Below, piece after piece: positions 53,579 through 62,088 of a DNA stretch of 64,000 bases. The stretch lies in assembly GCF_015679265.1 (NCBI RefSeq), contig NZ_CP064942.1, positions 2,264,001-2,328,000 of the forward strand. Direction: 5' to 3'. Under the pieces are notes generated by a model. The model worked only from the letters and a program-made list of their open reading frames with translations. It did not search any database and was not told the DNA's origin. The DNA comes from Pontivivens ytuae. GTDB taxonomy: Bacteria; Pseudomonadota; Alphaproteobacteria; Rhodobacterales; Rhodobacteraceae. Numbering within the stretch: position 1 is the first letter of the stretch; each line of letters begins with the position of its first letter. The translations under genes were made by a program, and so were the position numbers.

Positions 53579-53605
53579 GGTCAAGCTCCTAAACCTGAAT
53601 ACATA

Positions 53606-53630
53606 AGCGTTCACAGACAGCGAAAGTTCC
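53606..53630 (-). promoter_or_regulatory. Possible EcfG-type promoter of nepR (one mismatch)
   Basis: Minus strand GGAAC (53630-53626), 16 bp, CGCT (53609-53606) against CGTT. The distance of 27 nt from -10 to the nepR ATG is acceptable. Weaker than the three exact sites in this window. Confidence 0.45.
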
Positions 53631-53664
53631 GTCCGATACGGGACGGAATTTCGAGGAGGACCCA

Positions 53665-54483
53665 ATGGGAACAGCACCGGATCGCGCCGCCCTCGTCAGC
53701 GAGATCGAGATGCACCTGCCCTACCTGCGGCGCTACGCCCGCGCGCTCACCGGATCCCAGGAGCGTGGTGACGATTTCGCGGCCCGCACCCTCCAGAACA
53801 TCATCGGCGACCTCTCGTTGATGGAGGGGGAGGCGCCCGCCGCCGAACGCCTCTTCAAGGTCTTCCACGGCATCTGGATCGCGGCCGAAGGCGAGCCGGG
53901 TGAGACCCCGGCCCCCCTCGGCGAGGGGGAGCGCATCGCGCAGGCCCGCCTTGCGAAGCTCACGCCCCGCGCCCGCGAGGCACTGCTCCTCCGCGTGATG
54001 GAGCAGTTCCCGATGGGCGGCGTCGCCAACATCATGGGCATCGCGGAGGACGAGGCGTCCGAACTCGTGCGCATCGGCGCGCAGGAGATCGAGGGCGGCA
54101 TGTCCTCCCGCGTCATGATCGTCGAGGACGAGCCGCTGATCGCGATGGATCTCGAGGCGATCGTCAGCGACCTAGGCCATACCGTGATCGGTAATCCGCG
54201 CACCCGTGCCGAGGCCGTGAGCATGTATGCGAGCGAGAAGCCCGAGCTCGTGCTCATGGACGTGCACCTCGCCGACGGCTCCAGCGGCGCCGATGCGGCG
54301 GCGGACATCCTGACGGACATCCCGGACCAGCCGATCATCTTCATCACCGCCTATCCTGAGCGGCTGCTGACGGGCCAGCGGGCCGAGCCCGCCTTCCTGA
54401 TCACCAAGCCGTTCACCGAGGAGCAGATCCGCGCGACGATCAGCCACGCGCTCTTCTTCTCCGCCCGGGCCGTGCCCGCCTGA
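53665..54483 (+). CDS. phyR: Response regulator PhyR, master regulator of general stress
   Basis: 272 residues. N-terminal sigma-factor-like (EcfG-mimic) domain (about 1-140: HLPYLRRYARALTGSQERGDD for sigma2 and LTPRAREALLLRVMEQF for sigma4) followed by a receiver domain (about 148-265: MIVEDEPLIAMDLEAI, phospho-acceptor Asp in LVLMDVHLADGSSG near 194, and LITKPF with the Lys). On phosphorylation the sigma-like domain binds NepR and frees EcfG. ATG 53665 with GAGGAGG upstream. Confidence 0.97.
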   Translation: MGTAPDRAALVSEIEMHLPYLRRYARALTGSQERGDDFAARTLQNIIGDLSLMEGEAPAAERLFKVFHGIWIAAEGEPGETPAPLGEGERIAQARLAKLTPRAREALLLRVMEQFPMGGVANIMGIAEDEASELVRIGAQEIEGGMSSRVMIVEDEPLIAMDLEAIVSDLGHTVIGNPRTRAEAVSMYASEKPELVLMDVHLADGSSGADAAADILTDIPDQPIIFITAYPERLLTGQRAEPAFLITKPFTEEQIRATISHALFFSARAVPA

Positions 54484-54503
54484 CCGGATCCGCCGCGCCC
54501 GCC

Positions 54504-55670
54504 TTGCACTACGATGCCGTCATCCTGGGGGCCGGCGCCGCCGGCCTCTTCTGCGCGTTGAACGCCGCCCGGCGCGGTCGGAGGGTCCTGATCGCGGACC
54601 ATGCCCGCGCCCCGGGGGAGAAGATCCGGATCTCCGGCGGCGGGCGCTGCAACTTCACCAACCTCCATGCGAGCCCGGAGAACTTCCTCTCCGCCAACCC
54701 GCGCTTTGCCGTCTCGGCCCTCGCCCGCTACACCCAGTACGACTTCCTGGAGATGGTCGAGGCCGAGGGCATCGCGTGGCATGAAAAGACCCTCGGCCAG
54801 CTCTTCTGCGACGGCCGCTCCACCCAGATCGTTGACATGCTGGTGCGCGGAGCGACCGAGGCCGGCGCTGAGCTCGCCCTGTCCGCCCCGGTGCGGGAGA
54901 TTGCAGGCGACGGTCCTTTCGACATCCGCTTCGAGGATCGGTCGGTGACATCCGACGCGCTGGTGATCGCCACCGGCGGCAAGTCGATCCCGAAGATGGG
55001 CGCGACGGGCTTCGGCTACGACGTCGCGCGCCAATACGGCGTGCCGGTGACCGAGATCCGGCCCGCGCTCGTCCCGCTCACCTTCACCGATGCGGAGAAG
55101 GCGTGGATCGGTGCGCTCTCGGGCCTCTCGGTCGATGCGCAGGTCTCCTGCAACGACACGCAGTTTCGCGAAGGCATGCTCTTCACCCATCGCGGCCTCT
55201 CCGGCCCCTCGATCCTCCAGATCTCGTCCTACTGGCGCGAGGGGGAGGAGATCGCGGTGGACCTGATGCCCGGCGAGGATGCCTTCGCCCGCCTGCGCGA
55301 CTTGCGCCAATCGGCCGGCCGCCAGTCCGTGCGCGGGGCGCTGGCGCAGGTTCTGCCCCGCCGCCTCGGCGAGCAGTTGGGGGAGGGCTACGGCGGCAAC
55401 CTCGCCGACATGTCCGACGCGGCCCTGCGCCCGCTGGCCGAACAGCTCTCAAATTGGCGCCTGCGCCCCGCGGGCAGCGAGGGCTACCGCACGGCGGAGG
55501 TGACCCTCGGCGGCGTGGACACCGATGCGCTCGACAGTCGGACGATGGCGGTGAAGGCCGTGCCGGGCCTCTACTTCATCGGCGAGGTCGTGGACGTGAC
55601 CGGCTGGCTCGGCGGCTACAACTTCCAATGGGCCTGGTCCTCCGGCTGGGCCGCCGCGCAGGCAATCTGA
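54504..55670 (+). CDS. HI0933/BaiN-like NAD(P)/FAD-dependent oxidoreductase
   Basis: 388 residues. FAD motif AVILGAGAAGLFCALNAARRG (about 5-25), then KIRISGGGRCNFTN near 48 (a family signature), THRGLSGPSILQ near 227, and at the C-terminus LYFIGEVVDVTGWLGGYN near 356. Flavoproteins of this group are mostly uncharacterised; one member reduces bile-acid enoates. No ATG is available; the TTG at 54504 is the start, 20 nt after the phyR stop, so cotranscription with phyR is possible. Confidence 0.85.
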   Translation: MHYDAVILGAGAAGLFCALNAARRGRRVLIADHARAPGEKIRISGGGRCNFTNLHASPENFLSANPRFAVSALARYTQYDFLEMVEAEGIAWHEKTLGQLFCDGRSTQIVDMLVRGATEAGAELALSAPVREIAGDGPFDIRFEDRSVTSDALVIATGGKSIPKMGATGFGYDVARQYGVPVTEIRPALVPLTFTDAEKAWIGALSGLSVDAQVSCNDTQFREGMLFTHRGLSGPSILQISSYWREGEEIAVDLMPGEDAFARLRDLRQSAGRQSVRGALAQVLPRRLGEQLGEGYGGNLADMSDAALRPLAEQLSNWRLRPAGSEGYRTAEVTLGGVDTDALDSRTMAVKAVPGLYFIGEVVDVTGWLGGYNFQWAWSSGWAAAQAI

Positions 55671-56163
55671 CCGAGCCCCTCCCGCCCGTCGTCGACGCCT
55701 TCGGCATCTCCTCCTGTTGGGCCGGGCGCCGCACCGATGCGCGGCGACGTGGGTGCACTAGGAGGTGCCGTTGGAAAAGAGCGGAGGCAGTGCGCCTGGT
55801 CTCGAAAACCCAGAGCTTGAACCCCTCAAGTATGCGGAGCGGCCCGCACCAAGTTAGGATGGCCATTGTCCTCCCGGTTCAGTGTGAGGGTCCAACTCTC
55901 AGTGGATGCGCGTTCCGGATCTGCCTCGCCGTGGCAATGCGCAGACCGCACGTAGAGCGAACCGGCCGACAGATCGAACCGCAGCTAGATTGCTCGCTAG
56001 ACAGTCTGGATCACCCAACATGCGGTGCGTTTCTACAGCACATAGACGGCGCGCCCGATTCAAAACTCAAGCGCCCCGCAGCGCGGAAGCGCGGCGCCGG
56101 GCCCAACGGGCGAGCCGGGCTTTACATTGCAAAGGCGGGTGAGACGGGCGGGAGGGGCCTGCT
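55671..56163. other. Gene-free region between convergent genes
   Basis: 493 bp between the BaiN-like gene and kdsA with no reading frame showing domain, ribosome-binding site or codon pattern worth reporting. Contains several short hairpins, e.g. GCCC-aac-GGGC near 56100-56112. Slightly lower G+C around 55800-56050. It could be a decayed gene or hold a small RNA; neither can be shown here. Confidence 0.5.
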
Positions 56164-56997
56164 TCAGACGTGCAGCGGGTCTTCCTTGGCCAGCCGGTCG
56201 AAGGCCATGAGGGAGGTCATCAACGCTCCCATCCGATCGAGCGGGATCATGTTCGGCCCGTCCGAAGGCGCCTTGTCCGGATCCTCGTGGCTCTCGATGA
56301 ACACCGCCGCGACGCCCAGCGACACGGCGCACCGCGCCATGACCGGTGCGAACTCCCGCTGGCCGCCCGAGGAGCCGCCCTGCCCGCCCGGCTGCTGCAC
56401 CGAATGGGTCGCGTCCATCACTACCGGATAGCCCGTGCGCGCCATCTGCGGCAGCCCTCGCATGTCCGCCACCAGCGTGTTGTAGCCGAAGGAGGTGCCG
56501 CGCTCGCAGAGCAGGATGCGCTCGTTGCCCGTGCTCGCGATCTTCGCGGCGACGTTCGGCATGTCCCACGGTGCGAGGAACTGCCCCTTCTTCACGTTGA
56601 TCGCGCGGCCGGTCTTCCCCGCGGCCAGCAAGAGGTCCGTCTGCCGCGACAGGAAGGCGGGGATCTGCAGGATGTCCACGACCTCGCCCGCCACCGCGCA
56701 CTGCTCCTCGGTATGCACGTCGGTAATCACGGGGCACCCGATCTCGGACCGCACGTCTTGCAGCACGCGCAGCCCTTCCTCGATCCCCAGCCCGCGTTTG
56801 CCGGTCAGCGAGGTGCGGTTGGCCTTGTCGTAGCTCGCCTTGAAGACGTATTGCGCGCCGGCATCGGCACAGACCTTCGCCAGATGCTCGGCCAGCATCA
56901 GCGCGTGGTCTCGGCTTTCGAGCTGGCAGGGCCCGGACAGCAGGGTCAGCGGCTGGTCGTTGCCAACCTTCAGGGCGCCGATCTCGACGGTTTTCAT
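56164..56997 (-). CDS. kdsA: 3-deoxy-8-phosphooctulonate synthase (KDO-8-P synthase)
   Basis: 277 residues. Condenses PEP with arabinose 5-phosphate. TIM-barrel signatures LLSGPCQLESRDHAL (about 19-33), KASYDKANRTS (about 53), ITDVHTEEQC (about 95), LICERGTSFGYN type (LLCERGTSFGYN near 163) and MDATHSVQQPGG near 194. Cys23 in GPCQ suggests a metal-dependent form. Coupled to kpsE by ATGA, so it probably supplies Kdo for a capsule linker rather than, or besides, for LPS. Confidence 0.95.
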   Translation of the reverse strand: MKTVEIGALKVGNDQPLTLLSGPCQLESRDHALMLAEHLAKVCADAGAQYVFKASYDKANRTSLTGKRGLGIEEGLRVLQDVRSEIGCPVITDVHTEEQCAVAGEVVDILQIPAFLSRQTDLLLAAGKTGRAINVKKGQFLAPWDMPNVAAKIASTGNERILLCERGTSFGYNTLVADMRGLPQMARTGYPVVMDATHSVQQPGGQGGSSGGQREFAPVMARCAVSLGVAAVFIESHEDPDKAPSDGPNMIPLDRMGALMTSLMAFDRLAKEDPLHV

Positions 56998-58547
56998 GTA
57001 CGTCCTTCTCCGTAGCTCATCTGCTCGCGCAGGATCGAGATCGTCAGGCTCACCATCATGTAGGTGGCAAAGAAGATCACGAAGGCGAGCACCGTGTATT
57101 CGAACGCGCGCGGGTAGCTCGGCACGACCGGTTGCACCGGGTTCACCGCCCGCTCGAGGAACGCGTTCTGCTGTGCCGTCGCGCGCCGCGCAATCTCAAG
57201 GCTCTCGACCGCGGTCGTCACCATCACCTGCCGGATCTCCAGCTCCTGCTGCGCCCGCTCCAGCTCGGCGGAGATCCGGGCGAGGGAGCGCGCGTCGGGC
57301 TGGCTGTTGACGACGAGGGCGCGCTGCTCCTCGATCGCCTGCTCCAGCCGCGCAATCTCCGCGTTCAGGACGCGGACCTGTGCCTGATTGGGGCGCGCGT
57401 TGTCGAGCAGCGCCGCAAGGCTCAGCCGCCGTTCCTCCAGCGCGCTGGTCAGCGCCGCGATCTGGCCCTGGACGAGCCCCACCTCCACATCGGCGGAGAA
57501 GATGCCGCGCCGCTCCTGCAGCTCCAGCACGCGGTCATAGGCCTCGTCGAGCTGCGCTTCCGCATCCGTGAGCACCTCCTGCGCGGAGTCCACCGCATCG
57601 CCCTCGTTCCGGTCCGACATCTCGTCGACCCGCTCCTCGGCGAGCTCGATCAGACGCCGGGCGACGGAGGCGGACATGGCCGGGTCGGCGGTGATCACCT
57701 CCATCCGCATCACGCCCTCGGTCGTGTCGAACCCGACCAGCACGCGATCCTTGTAGAGCGCGAAGGCGTCGTTCTCGCTCGCATCCGCGGGCAGCCGCTG
57801 GATCGGGTCGATGTCCGGGTCGGAGTAGTGGGCGAGCAGGTCGAGCTCCGCATCCAGCACCCGCATCGCCTCACGCGAGGTCAGGAAGTCCTGCACAGCG
57901 ATGCTGTCGGAGATCAGCCCGAGCGGGGAGGAGGACAACAGCCCGCCCCCCGACGCCTCCATCATCGAGGCATTGGCCGGCTTGATCTGGAAGACCGCCT
58001 CGCTCGAATAGAAGGGCGTCGCGTGGTTGTAGTAGTAGTTGCCGACCAGGAAGGTCGGCAGCACGACGAAGAAGGCGAGGCGCAGCCACAGCAGGACGAA
58101 GCGGCGCCGCCGGCGCTGGACCAGCTCGCGCTGGATCGCCTCGATCTCGGCATCGCGGGGGTCGAGCGTCTTGCCGCCATCGTCGTCGCCGCCCCGCCCG
58201 CCACCGCCGCGCCCGCCGGTGCGGCCGCCAGGCTCGACCCGGGCGACGCCCTGCTGCTCCCGCTCGGCGGGCAGGTTGGTGGTGTCCTTGGCTTCGGCCG
58301 CGCCCTGCCTGGCCTCCTGCCGGACCTGCTGGTTGACCACGGCCATGACGTCCTTGCGTTGCTTGGGGCGCAGCCCGTCGGGCGGCGGCACGCGGCCGTC
58401 GGTGGCGGAGTGCTCCTCCCACGTCTCGGCCTCGTTGAGCAGGCGCTTCGCGCGCCGTCGGGCTCGCCGCGCCTTGCGCTCCGCCTCCTCCTGATCGACG
58501 ACGCTGCCGGGCGCGTCGTTCGCCGCCTTATCGTCTGGTGTAGTCAT
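56994..58547 (-). CDS. kpsE: Capsule polysaccharide export inner-membrane protein (KpsE/PCP-3 type)
   Basis: 517 residues. Cytoplasmic basic and charged N-terminal part (about 1-150, with a Gly-rich patch near 110-120), first membrane helix RFVLLWLRLAFFVVLPTFLV (about 153-172), large periplasmic domain with long coiled coils (about 290-460: AQEVLTDAEAQLDEAYDRV, LNAEIARLEQAIEEQRALV) and a second helix near the C-terminus (YTVLAFVIFFATYMMVSL). It is the periplasmic adaptor of ABC-dependent capsule export. Overlaps kpsT by 20 nt. The extended cytoplasmic N-terminus is longer than in E. coli KpsE (382 residues). Confidence 0.88.
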   Translation of the reverse strand: MTTPDDKAANDAPGSVVDQEEAERKARRARRRAKRLLNEAETWEEHSATDGRVPPPDGLRPKQRKDVMAVVNQQVRQEARQGAAEAKDTTNLPAEREQQGVARVEPGGRTGGRGGGGRGGDDDGGKTLDPRDAEIEAIQRELVQRRRRRFVLLWLRLAFFVVLPTFLVGNYYYNHATPFYSSEAVFQIKPANASMMEASGGGLLSSSPLGLISDSIAVQDFLTSREAMRVLDAELDLLAHYSDPDIDPIQRLPADASENDAFALYKDRVLVGFDTTEGVMRMEVITADPAMSASVARRLIELAEERVDEMSDRNEGDAVDSAQEVLTDAEAQLDEAYDRVLELQERRGIFSADVEVGLVQGQIAALTSALEERRLSLAALLDNARPNQAQVRVLNAEIARLEQAIEEQRALVVNSQPDARSLARISAELERAQQELEIRQVMVTTAVESLEIARRATAQQNAFLERAVNPVQPVVPSYPRAFEYTVLAFVIFFATYMMVSLTISILREQMSYGEGRT

Positions 58548-59184
58548 ACATCTGCTTAGCGTCTTCGAGCGTGTCGAAGAAGTGCAACCTTCCATCCTGC
58601 AAGACCGCGGCGCGCTCGGCATAGGCCTCAAGCTGCCGCGGCATGTGAGACACCATGACCAGCGTCGCGTGCTTCAGCCGTTCCCGGAACACCTCCCCCG
58701 CCTTCCGCACGAACTCGGCATCCGCCATCGTCGGCATGCCTTCATCCACCAAGTATATGTCGAAATCGAGGCTCAGGAGGAGGGCGAGCGACAGCCGCCC
58801 CTTCATGCCGGAGGAATAGGTGCTGACCGGCTGCTCGAAATACTCCTCCAGGTCGCACATCCAGCGGCAGAACGCCTCCACATAGTCGGGATCGACGCCG
58901 TAGAAGTGCCCGGCGAAGCGTGCGTTCTCCGCCCCCGAGAGCTTCGCATCCACGACGCCCATGAAGCCCATGGGAAAGGAGATCCGGCTCTCGCGCCGGA
59001 TGATCCCCTCGTCGGGCCGGGTGAGCCCCGCCATCATGTTGATGAGCGTCGTCTTGCCTGTCCCGTTGGGCGCAAGGATCCCCAGCGACTGCCCGAGGTC
59101 GACGCGGAACGTCGCCCGGTCGAGGATCACCTTGCGGCGCACCCCCGTCCAGTAGGACTTGCTGACATTGCGAAACTCGATCAT
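58528..59184 (-). CDS. kpsT: Capsule polysaccharide ABC transporter ATPase (KpsT-like)
   Basis: 218 residues, KpsT size. Walker A reads APNGTGKTTLI (about 37-47), the signature YSSGMKGRLSLAL (about 123-135, the YSSGM form seen in capsule and O-antigen exporters), and Walker B DIYLVDEGMPTMAD (about 142-155). Exports polysaccharide with a KpsM permease, which is not in the window. Starts 63 bp from the end of nhaA. Confidence 0.92.
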   Translation of the reverse strand: MIEFRNVSKSYWTGVRRKVILDRATFRVDLGQSLGILAPNGTGKTTLINMMAGLTRPDEGIIRRESRISFPMGFMGVVDAKLSGAENARFAGHFYGVDPDYVEAFCRWMCDLEEYFEQPVSTYSSGMKGRLSLALLLSLDFDIYLVDEGMPTMADAEFVRKAGEVFRERLKHATLVMVSHMPRQLEAYAERAAVLQDGRLHFFDTLEDAKQMYDYTRR

Positions 59185-59247
59185 CCGTCGCTATCTACGC
59201 GGCCCCCTGCCGGAGCGCTAGCACCGGCAGGCTAAGACCGCGTTAAC

Positions 59248-60495
59248 TCAGCCCGGCTGCTTCTCCGTCCGGAAGACGCGGGCGGCGACGAAGGCCATGA
59301 TGACTGCGCCGAAGCTGAGGAGCGCGCCCATCTTGGCCGCGTCCTGCACCTGACCGGGCGTGAAGGCCACCGACGCGATGAAGAGCGAGACGGTGAACCC
59401 GATCGCCGCCACGCAGCCCAGCACGAACAGGTCGGACGTCTTCATGCCCTCCGGCAGGCCCAGCTTCATCGGCCGCGCCGCGAGGTAGCCCATCAGCCAG
59501 ATGCCGAAGGGCTTGCCGACCAGCAGACCGGCGAGCACCAGCCACGTCGCGTCGCCCACCGCGTTGAAGAGCACGCCCGCATTCGCGAGGCCGAAGAAGA
59601 ACAGGATGATCTCCACCGGCGCCTTCAGCGCATGCTCCAGCGTGTTCAGCAGATCATGCAGATGCGCTTCCGCCGCGGCGAAGATGCCGAAGGCCCGGTC
59701 CGCATGCGGAATCGTCGGCACGATCGGCAGCAGGCCGAGCGCGGGGTGGATCCCCGCCCGCATGAACCCGTACCAGGAGATGCAGCCCGCGATGATGTAG
59801 GGCAGGCCGCCCAGCGCCTTACGCACCATGGTGGAGTTCGGCCGGTCCTGCTTGTGCCGGTCCAGCCGCCGCGGCAGGTGGTTGAACAGCAGGAACACCG
59901 TGGCTGCCGCACCGAAGGACACCAGCAGCCATTCCGGCGCCAGGTCGCCCGAAGGGTAGAAGATCGCGAGGATGATCAGCCCCGCCGCATCGTCCGCGAT
60001 GGCGAGCAGCAGCAGGAAGCCCACCGCCGGGTGCCCCGCGCCGAAGATCAGGCGGCCGACGAGGTAGGAAAACGCGATATCCGTCGCCGTGGGGATCGCC
60101 CAGCCGTTCGCCACGCTATCGAAGGTATCCGATCCGATCAGCAGGGCGAGGCCCAGATAGACCGCGATCGGCCCGAACATGCCGCCCGAGGTGGCGATGA
60201 GCGGCGTCAGCGCCTTCTTCCCGCGTAGGGACCCGTCCTTCAGCGCAACGGCCTCCCACACCTCCTTGCCCGCGATGGCGAAGAACAGCGCCATCAGCAC
60301 ATCGTTGACCAGGTAGTGGAGCGTCAGCGTCCGGTGCCCGTCATGCAGGTGGCCGATGGGCGCGTGGTCCCACAGCGGAAACTCAACGAAGTGATGGTAA
60401 CTCTCGTAGTCGAGATTGGCCCAGATCAGCGCCGTGATCGCACCGAAGATGAGAAGCAACGAATATTGCTGAAGATAGTTCCAGACGCGATACAT
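59248..60495 (-). CDS. nhaA: Na+/H+ antiporter NhaA
   Basis: 415 residues, about 12 membrane helices. Exports Na+ for H+ under alkaline or salty conditions. Two adjacent Asp in LLLAIADDAAGLIILAIFY (near 169) correspond to the ion-binding pair of E. coli NhaA, and TATDIAFSYLVGRLIF (near 137) to the conserved helix IV motif TDIAFA. The segment after DD reads AAGL rather than LGAI, so it belongs to a divergent NhaA group. Divergent from the first UDG-like gene. Confidence 0.92.
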   Translation of the reverse strand: MYRVWNYLQQYSLLLIFGAITALIWANLDYESYHHFVEFPLWDHAPIGHLHDGHRTLTLHYLVNDVLMALFFAIAGKEVWEAVALKDGSLRGKKALTPLIATSGGMFGPIAVYLGLALLIGSDTFDSVANGWAIPTATDIAFSYLVGRLIFGAGHPAVGFLLLLAIADDAAGLIILAIFYPSGDLAPEWLLVSFGAAATVFLLFNHLPRRLDRHKQDRPNSTMVRKALGGLPYIIAGCISWYGFMRAGIHPALGLLPIVPTIPHADRAFGIFAAAEAHLHDLLNTLEHALKAPVEIILFFFGLANAGVLFNAVGDATWLVLAGLLVGKPFGIWLMGYLAARPMKLGLPEGMKTSDLFVLGCVAAIGFTVSLFIASVAFTPGQVQDAAKMGALLSFGAVIMAFVAARVFRTEKQPG

Positions 60496-60583
60496 AGAGA
60501 GGCCTTTGCGCAGATCGGTTGGCTGGACGCTCTAGCAACTGCGTCCCCTCGTCGCAATCGGCGCAATCGGCGAGCCGGTCGCT

Positions 60584-61195
60584 ATGTTACAACTGATGCC
60601 ATCTGATCTGCGTCCCGTCGAGAGTGCTTTGGTCGAGTGCCGTCATTGCGCGCCACACTTTGCCAAGACGGCAACAGGTCACGCACCGCGCCCTATCGTC
60701 CACCTGCATCACGCCGCCCGCATCGTCATCGCGAGCCAGGCGCCGGGGGCCCGCGCCCACGCGAGCGGCGTGCCCTTCCGCGATCCCTCCGGCGTGCGGC
60801 TGCGCGACTGGATGGGCCTCGATCAGCAGACGTTCTTCGCGCCCGGCGTCGTGGCGGTGGTGCCCATGGGCTTCTGCTTTCCCGGGCAGGATGCGGAGGG
60901 CAACGACCTGCGCCCGCCCGCGATCTGCGCCGAGATGTGGCAGGAGCGCGTGCTCGCCGCCCTCCCTGCTGTCCGCCTGACGCTGGTGATCGGCGCCGTC
61001 GCCCAGCGCCAGCGCCTCGGGCGGCGCGGCCCGATGACGGAAACGGTCCGCAACTGGCGCGACCACGCGCCGGGTGTCGTCCCCTTGCCGCATCCGAGCT
61101 GGCGCAACACCCCCTGGCTGAAGCGCAACCCGTGGTTCGACGCCGAGCTCCTCCCCGCCCTCCGCCAGCGCGTCGCCGAGGTGCTGGCGGACTAG
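60584..61195 (+). CDS. Uracil-DNA-glycosylase-like Fe-S protein, paralog 1
   Basis: 203 residues. UDG superfamily: motif 1 SQAPGARAHASGVPF (about 51) and motif 2 LPHPSWRNTPWLKRN (about 165). Four Cys at positions fitting the 4Fe-4S cluster of family 4 UDGs: CRHC near 19-22, FCFPG near 97 and AIC near 114. Length near family 4. Whether it cleaves uracil is unknown; the position after the first motif, where UDG uses an acidic or Asn residue, carries Arg-Ala-His here. A similar gene follows at 61483. Confidence 0.82.
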   Translation: MLQLMPSDLRPVESALVECRHCAPHFAKTATGHAPRPIVHLHHAARIVIASQAPGARAHASGVPFRDPSGVRLRDWMGLDQQTFFAPGVVAVVPMGFCFPGQDAEGNDLRPPAICAEMWQERVLAALPAVRLTLVIGAVAQRQRLGRRGPMTETVRNWRDHAPGVVPLPHPSWRNTPWLKRNPWFDAELLPALRQRVAEVLAD

Positions 61196-61196
61196 A

Positions 61197-61460
61197 GAGC
61201 CTGTTCACCACCGCCCCGGCCCCCGAGCCGGGGCCGCTCACACCGAATGTGCAACCGACGTCTCTACCCCGCATGGTGTTCGGGGCTGTTCCCAGGCCGC
61301 GCCTCCATCCTTTTCGACGCTGTCGGAGAGTTTCCCAGCGCGGCACTCTCAAAACAAAGCGGTCCCGGATCAGGTCCGGGACGGTTCCACCTACTTACCA
61401 CCGCCCCAGCCCCACCCATACCGCGCGAAGCCGTGACCGCCCCGGACTTGATCCCGCGCC
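61197..61460. repeat. Array of class 2 palindromic repeats between the UDG-like paralogs
   Basis: Three modules: CGCCCCGGcccccgagCCGGGGC (about 61213-61230), GGTCCCGGATCAGGTCCGGGAC (about 61363-61382) and GCCCCGGACTTGATCCCG (about 61438-61455). They belong to the family seen at 22853 and 36603. The 287-bp gap between the UDG-like genes holds no other recognisable feature. Confidence 0.65.
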
Positions 61461-61482
61461 GCCCGACGCGCACACCGGACGC

Positions 61483-62076
61483 ATGGATGACCTCATCACC
61501 CGCATCCGCGCCTGCCGCATCTGCGCCGACCGGTTCGCCGCGACCCACACGGCTCATGCACCCAGACCGGTCGTCTGGCTCTCCAACACCGCCCCGGTGC
61601 TCATCGCGGGGCAGGCACCCGGCGCGCGAGTCCACGCCTCCGGCCTGCCCTTCGACGATCCGTCCGGCGACCGGCTGCGCGACTGGCTCGGCGTAGATCG
61701 GGAGGCGTTCTACGACCGGGAGAAGTTCGCCATCGCACCCATGGCCTTCTGCTTTCCGGGTTACGACGCCAAGGGCTCCGACCTGCCGCCGCCGCCGGTC
61801 TGCGCCAAGACGTGGCGTGGCGACGCGATGGAGGCGATGCCGCAGGTCCGCGTCCGCGTGCTGATCGGCGGCTACGCCCAGAAATGGCACCTCGATACCA
61901 AGGCCAAGGTCACCGACATCGTGGCCGCCTGGCGCGATCACCCCGACGGCACCTTCGCGCTGCCGCATCCCTCGTGGCGCAACACGGGCTGGTTGAAGCG
62001 AAACCCGTGGTTCGAGGCCGAGGTCGTGCCCCGCCTGCGCGACGCGGTGTCCCTTGCGCTCGGCTCCCGCGGCTGA
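61483..62076 (+). CDS. Uracil-DNA-glycosylase-like Fe-S protein, paralog 2
   Basis: 197 residues. Same organisation as the preceding paralog: CRIC at about 11-14, GQAPGARVHASGLPF near 44, FCFPG near 89, PVCAKTW near 106 and LPHPSWRNTGWLKRNPWF near 158. Retains Gly at the start of motif 1 where paralog 1 has Ser. ATG 61483 chosen as the first Met giving the CxxC segment. The two genes are clearly products of a duplication, separated by palindromic repeats. Enzymatic activity unproven. Confidence 0.82.
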   Translation: MDDLITRIRACRICADRFAATHTAHAPRPVVWLSNTAPVLIAGQAPGARVHASGLPFDDPSGDRLRDWLGVDREAFYDREKFAIAPMAFCFPGYDAKGSDLPPPPVCAKTWRGDAMEAMPQVRVRVLIGGYAQKWHLDTKAKVTDIVAAWRDHPDGTFALPHPSWRNTGWLKRNPWFEAEVVPRLRDAVSLALGSRG

Positions 62077-62088
62077 CATGTCGCGGGC

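Noticed and set aside
55893..55917. GGAAC on the minus strand followed by GTT as another EcfG promoter
   Set aside because: The spacing to the CGTT-like element is wrong and no gene follows in that direction within range except noise.
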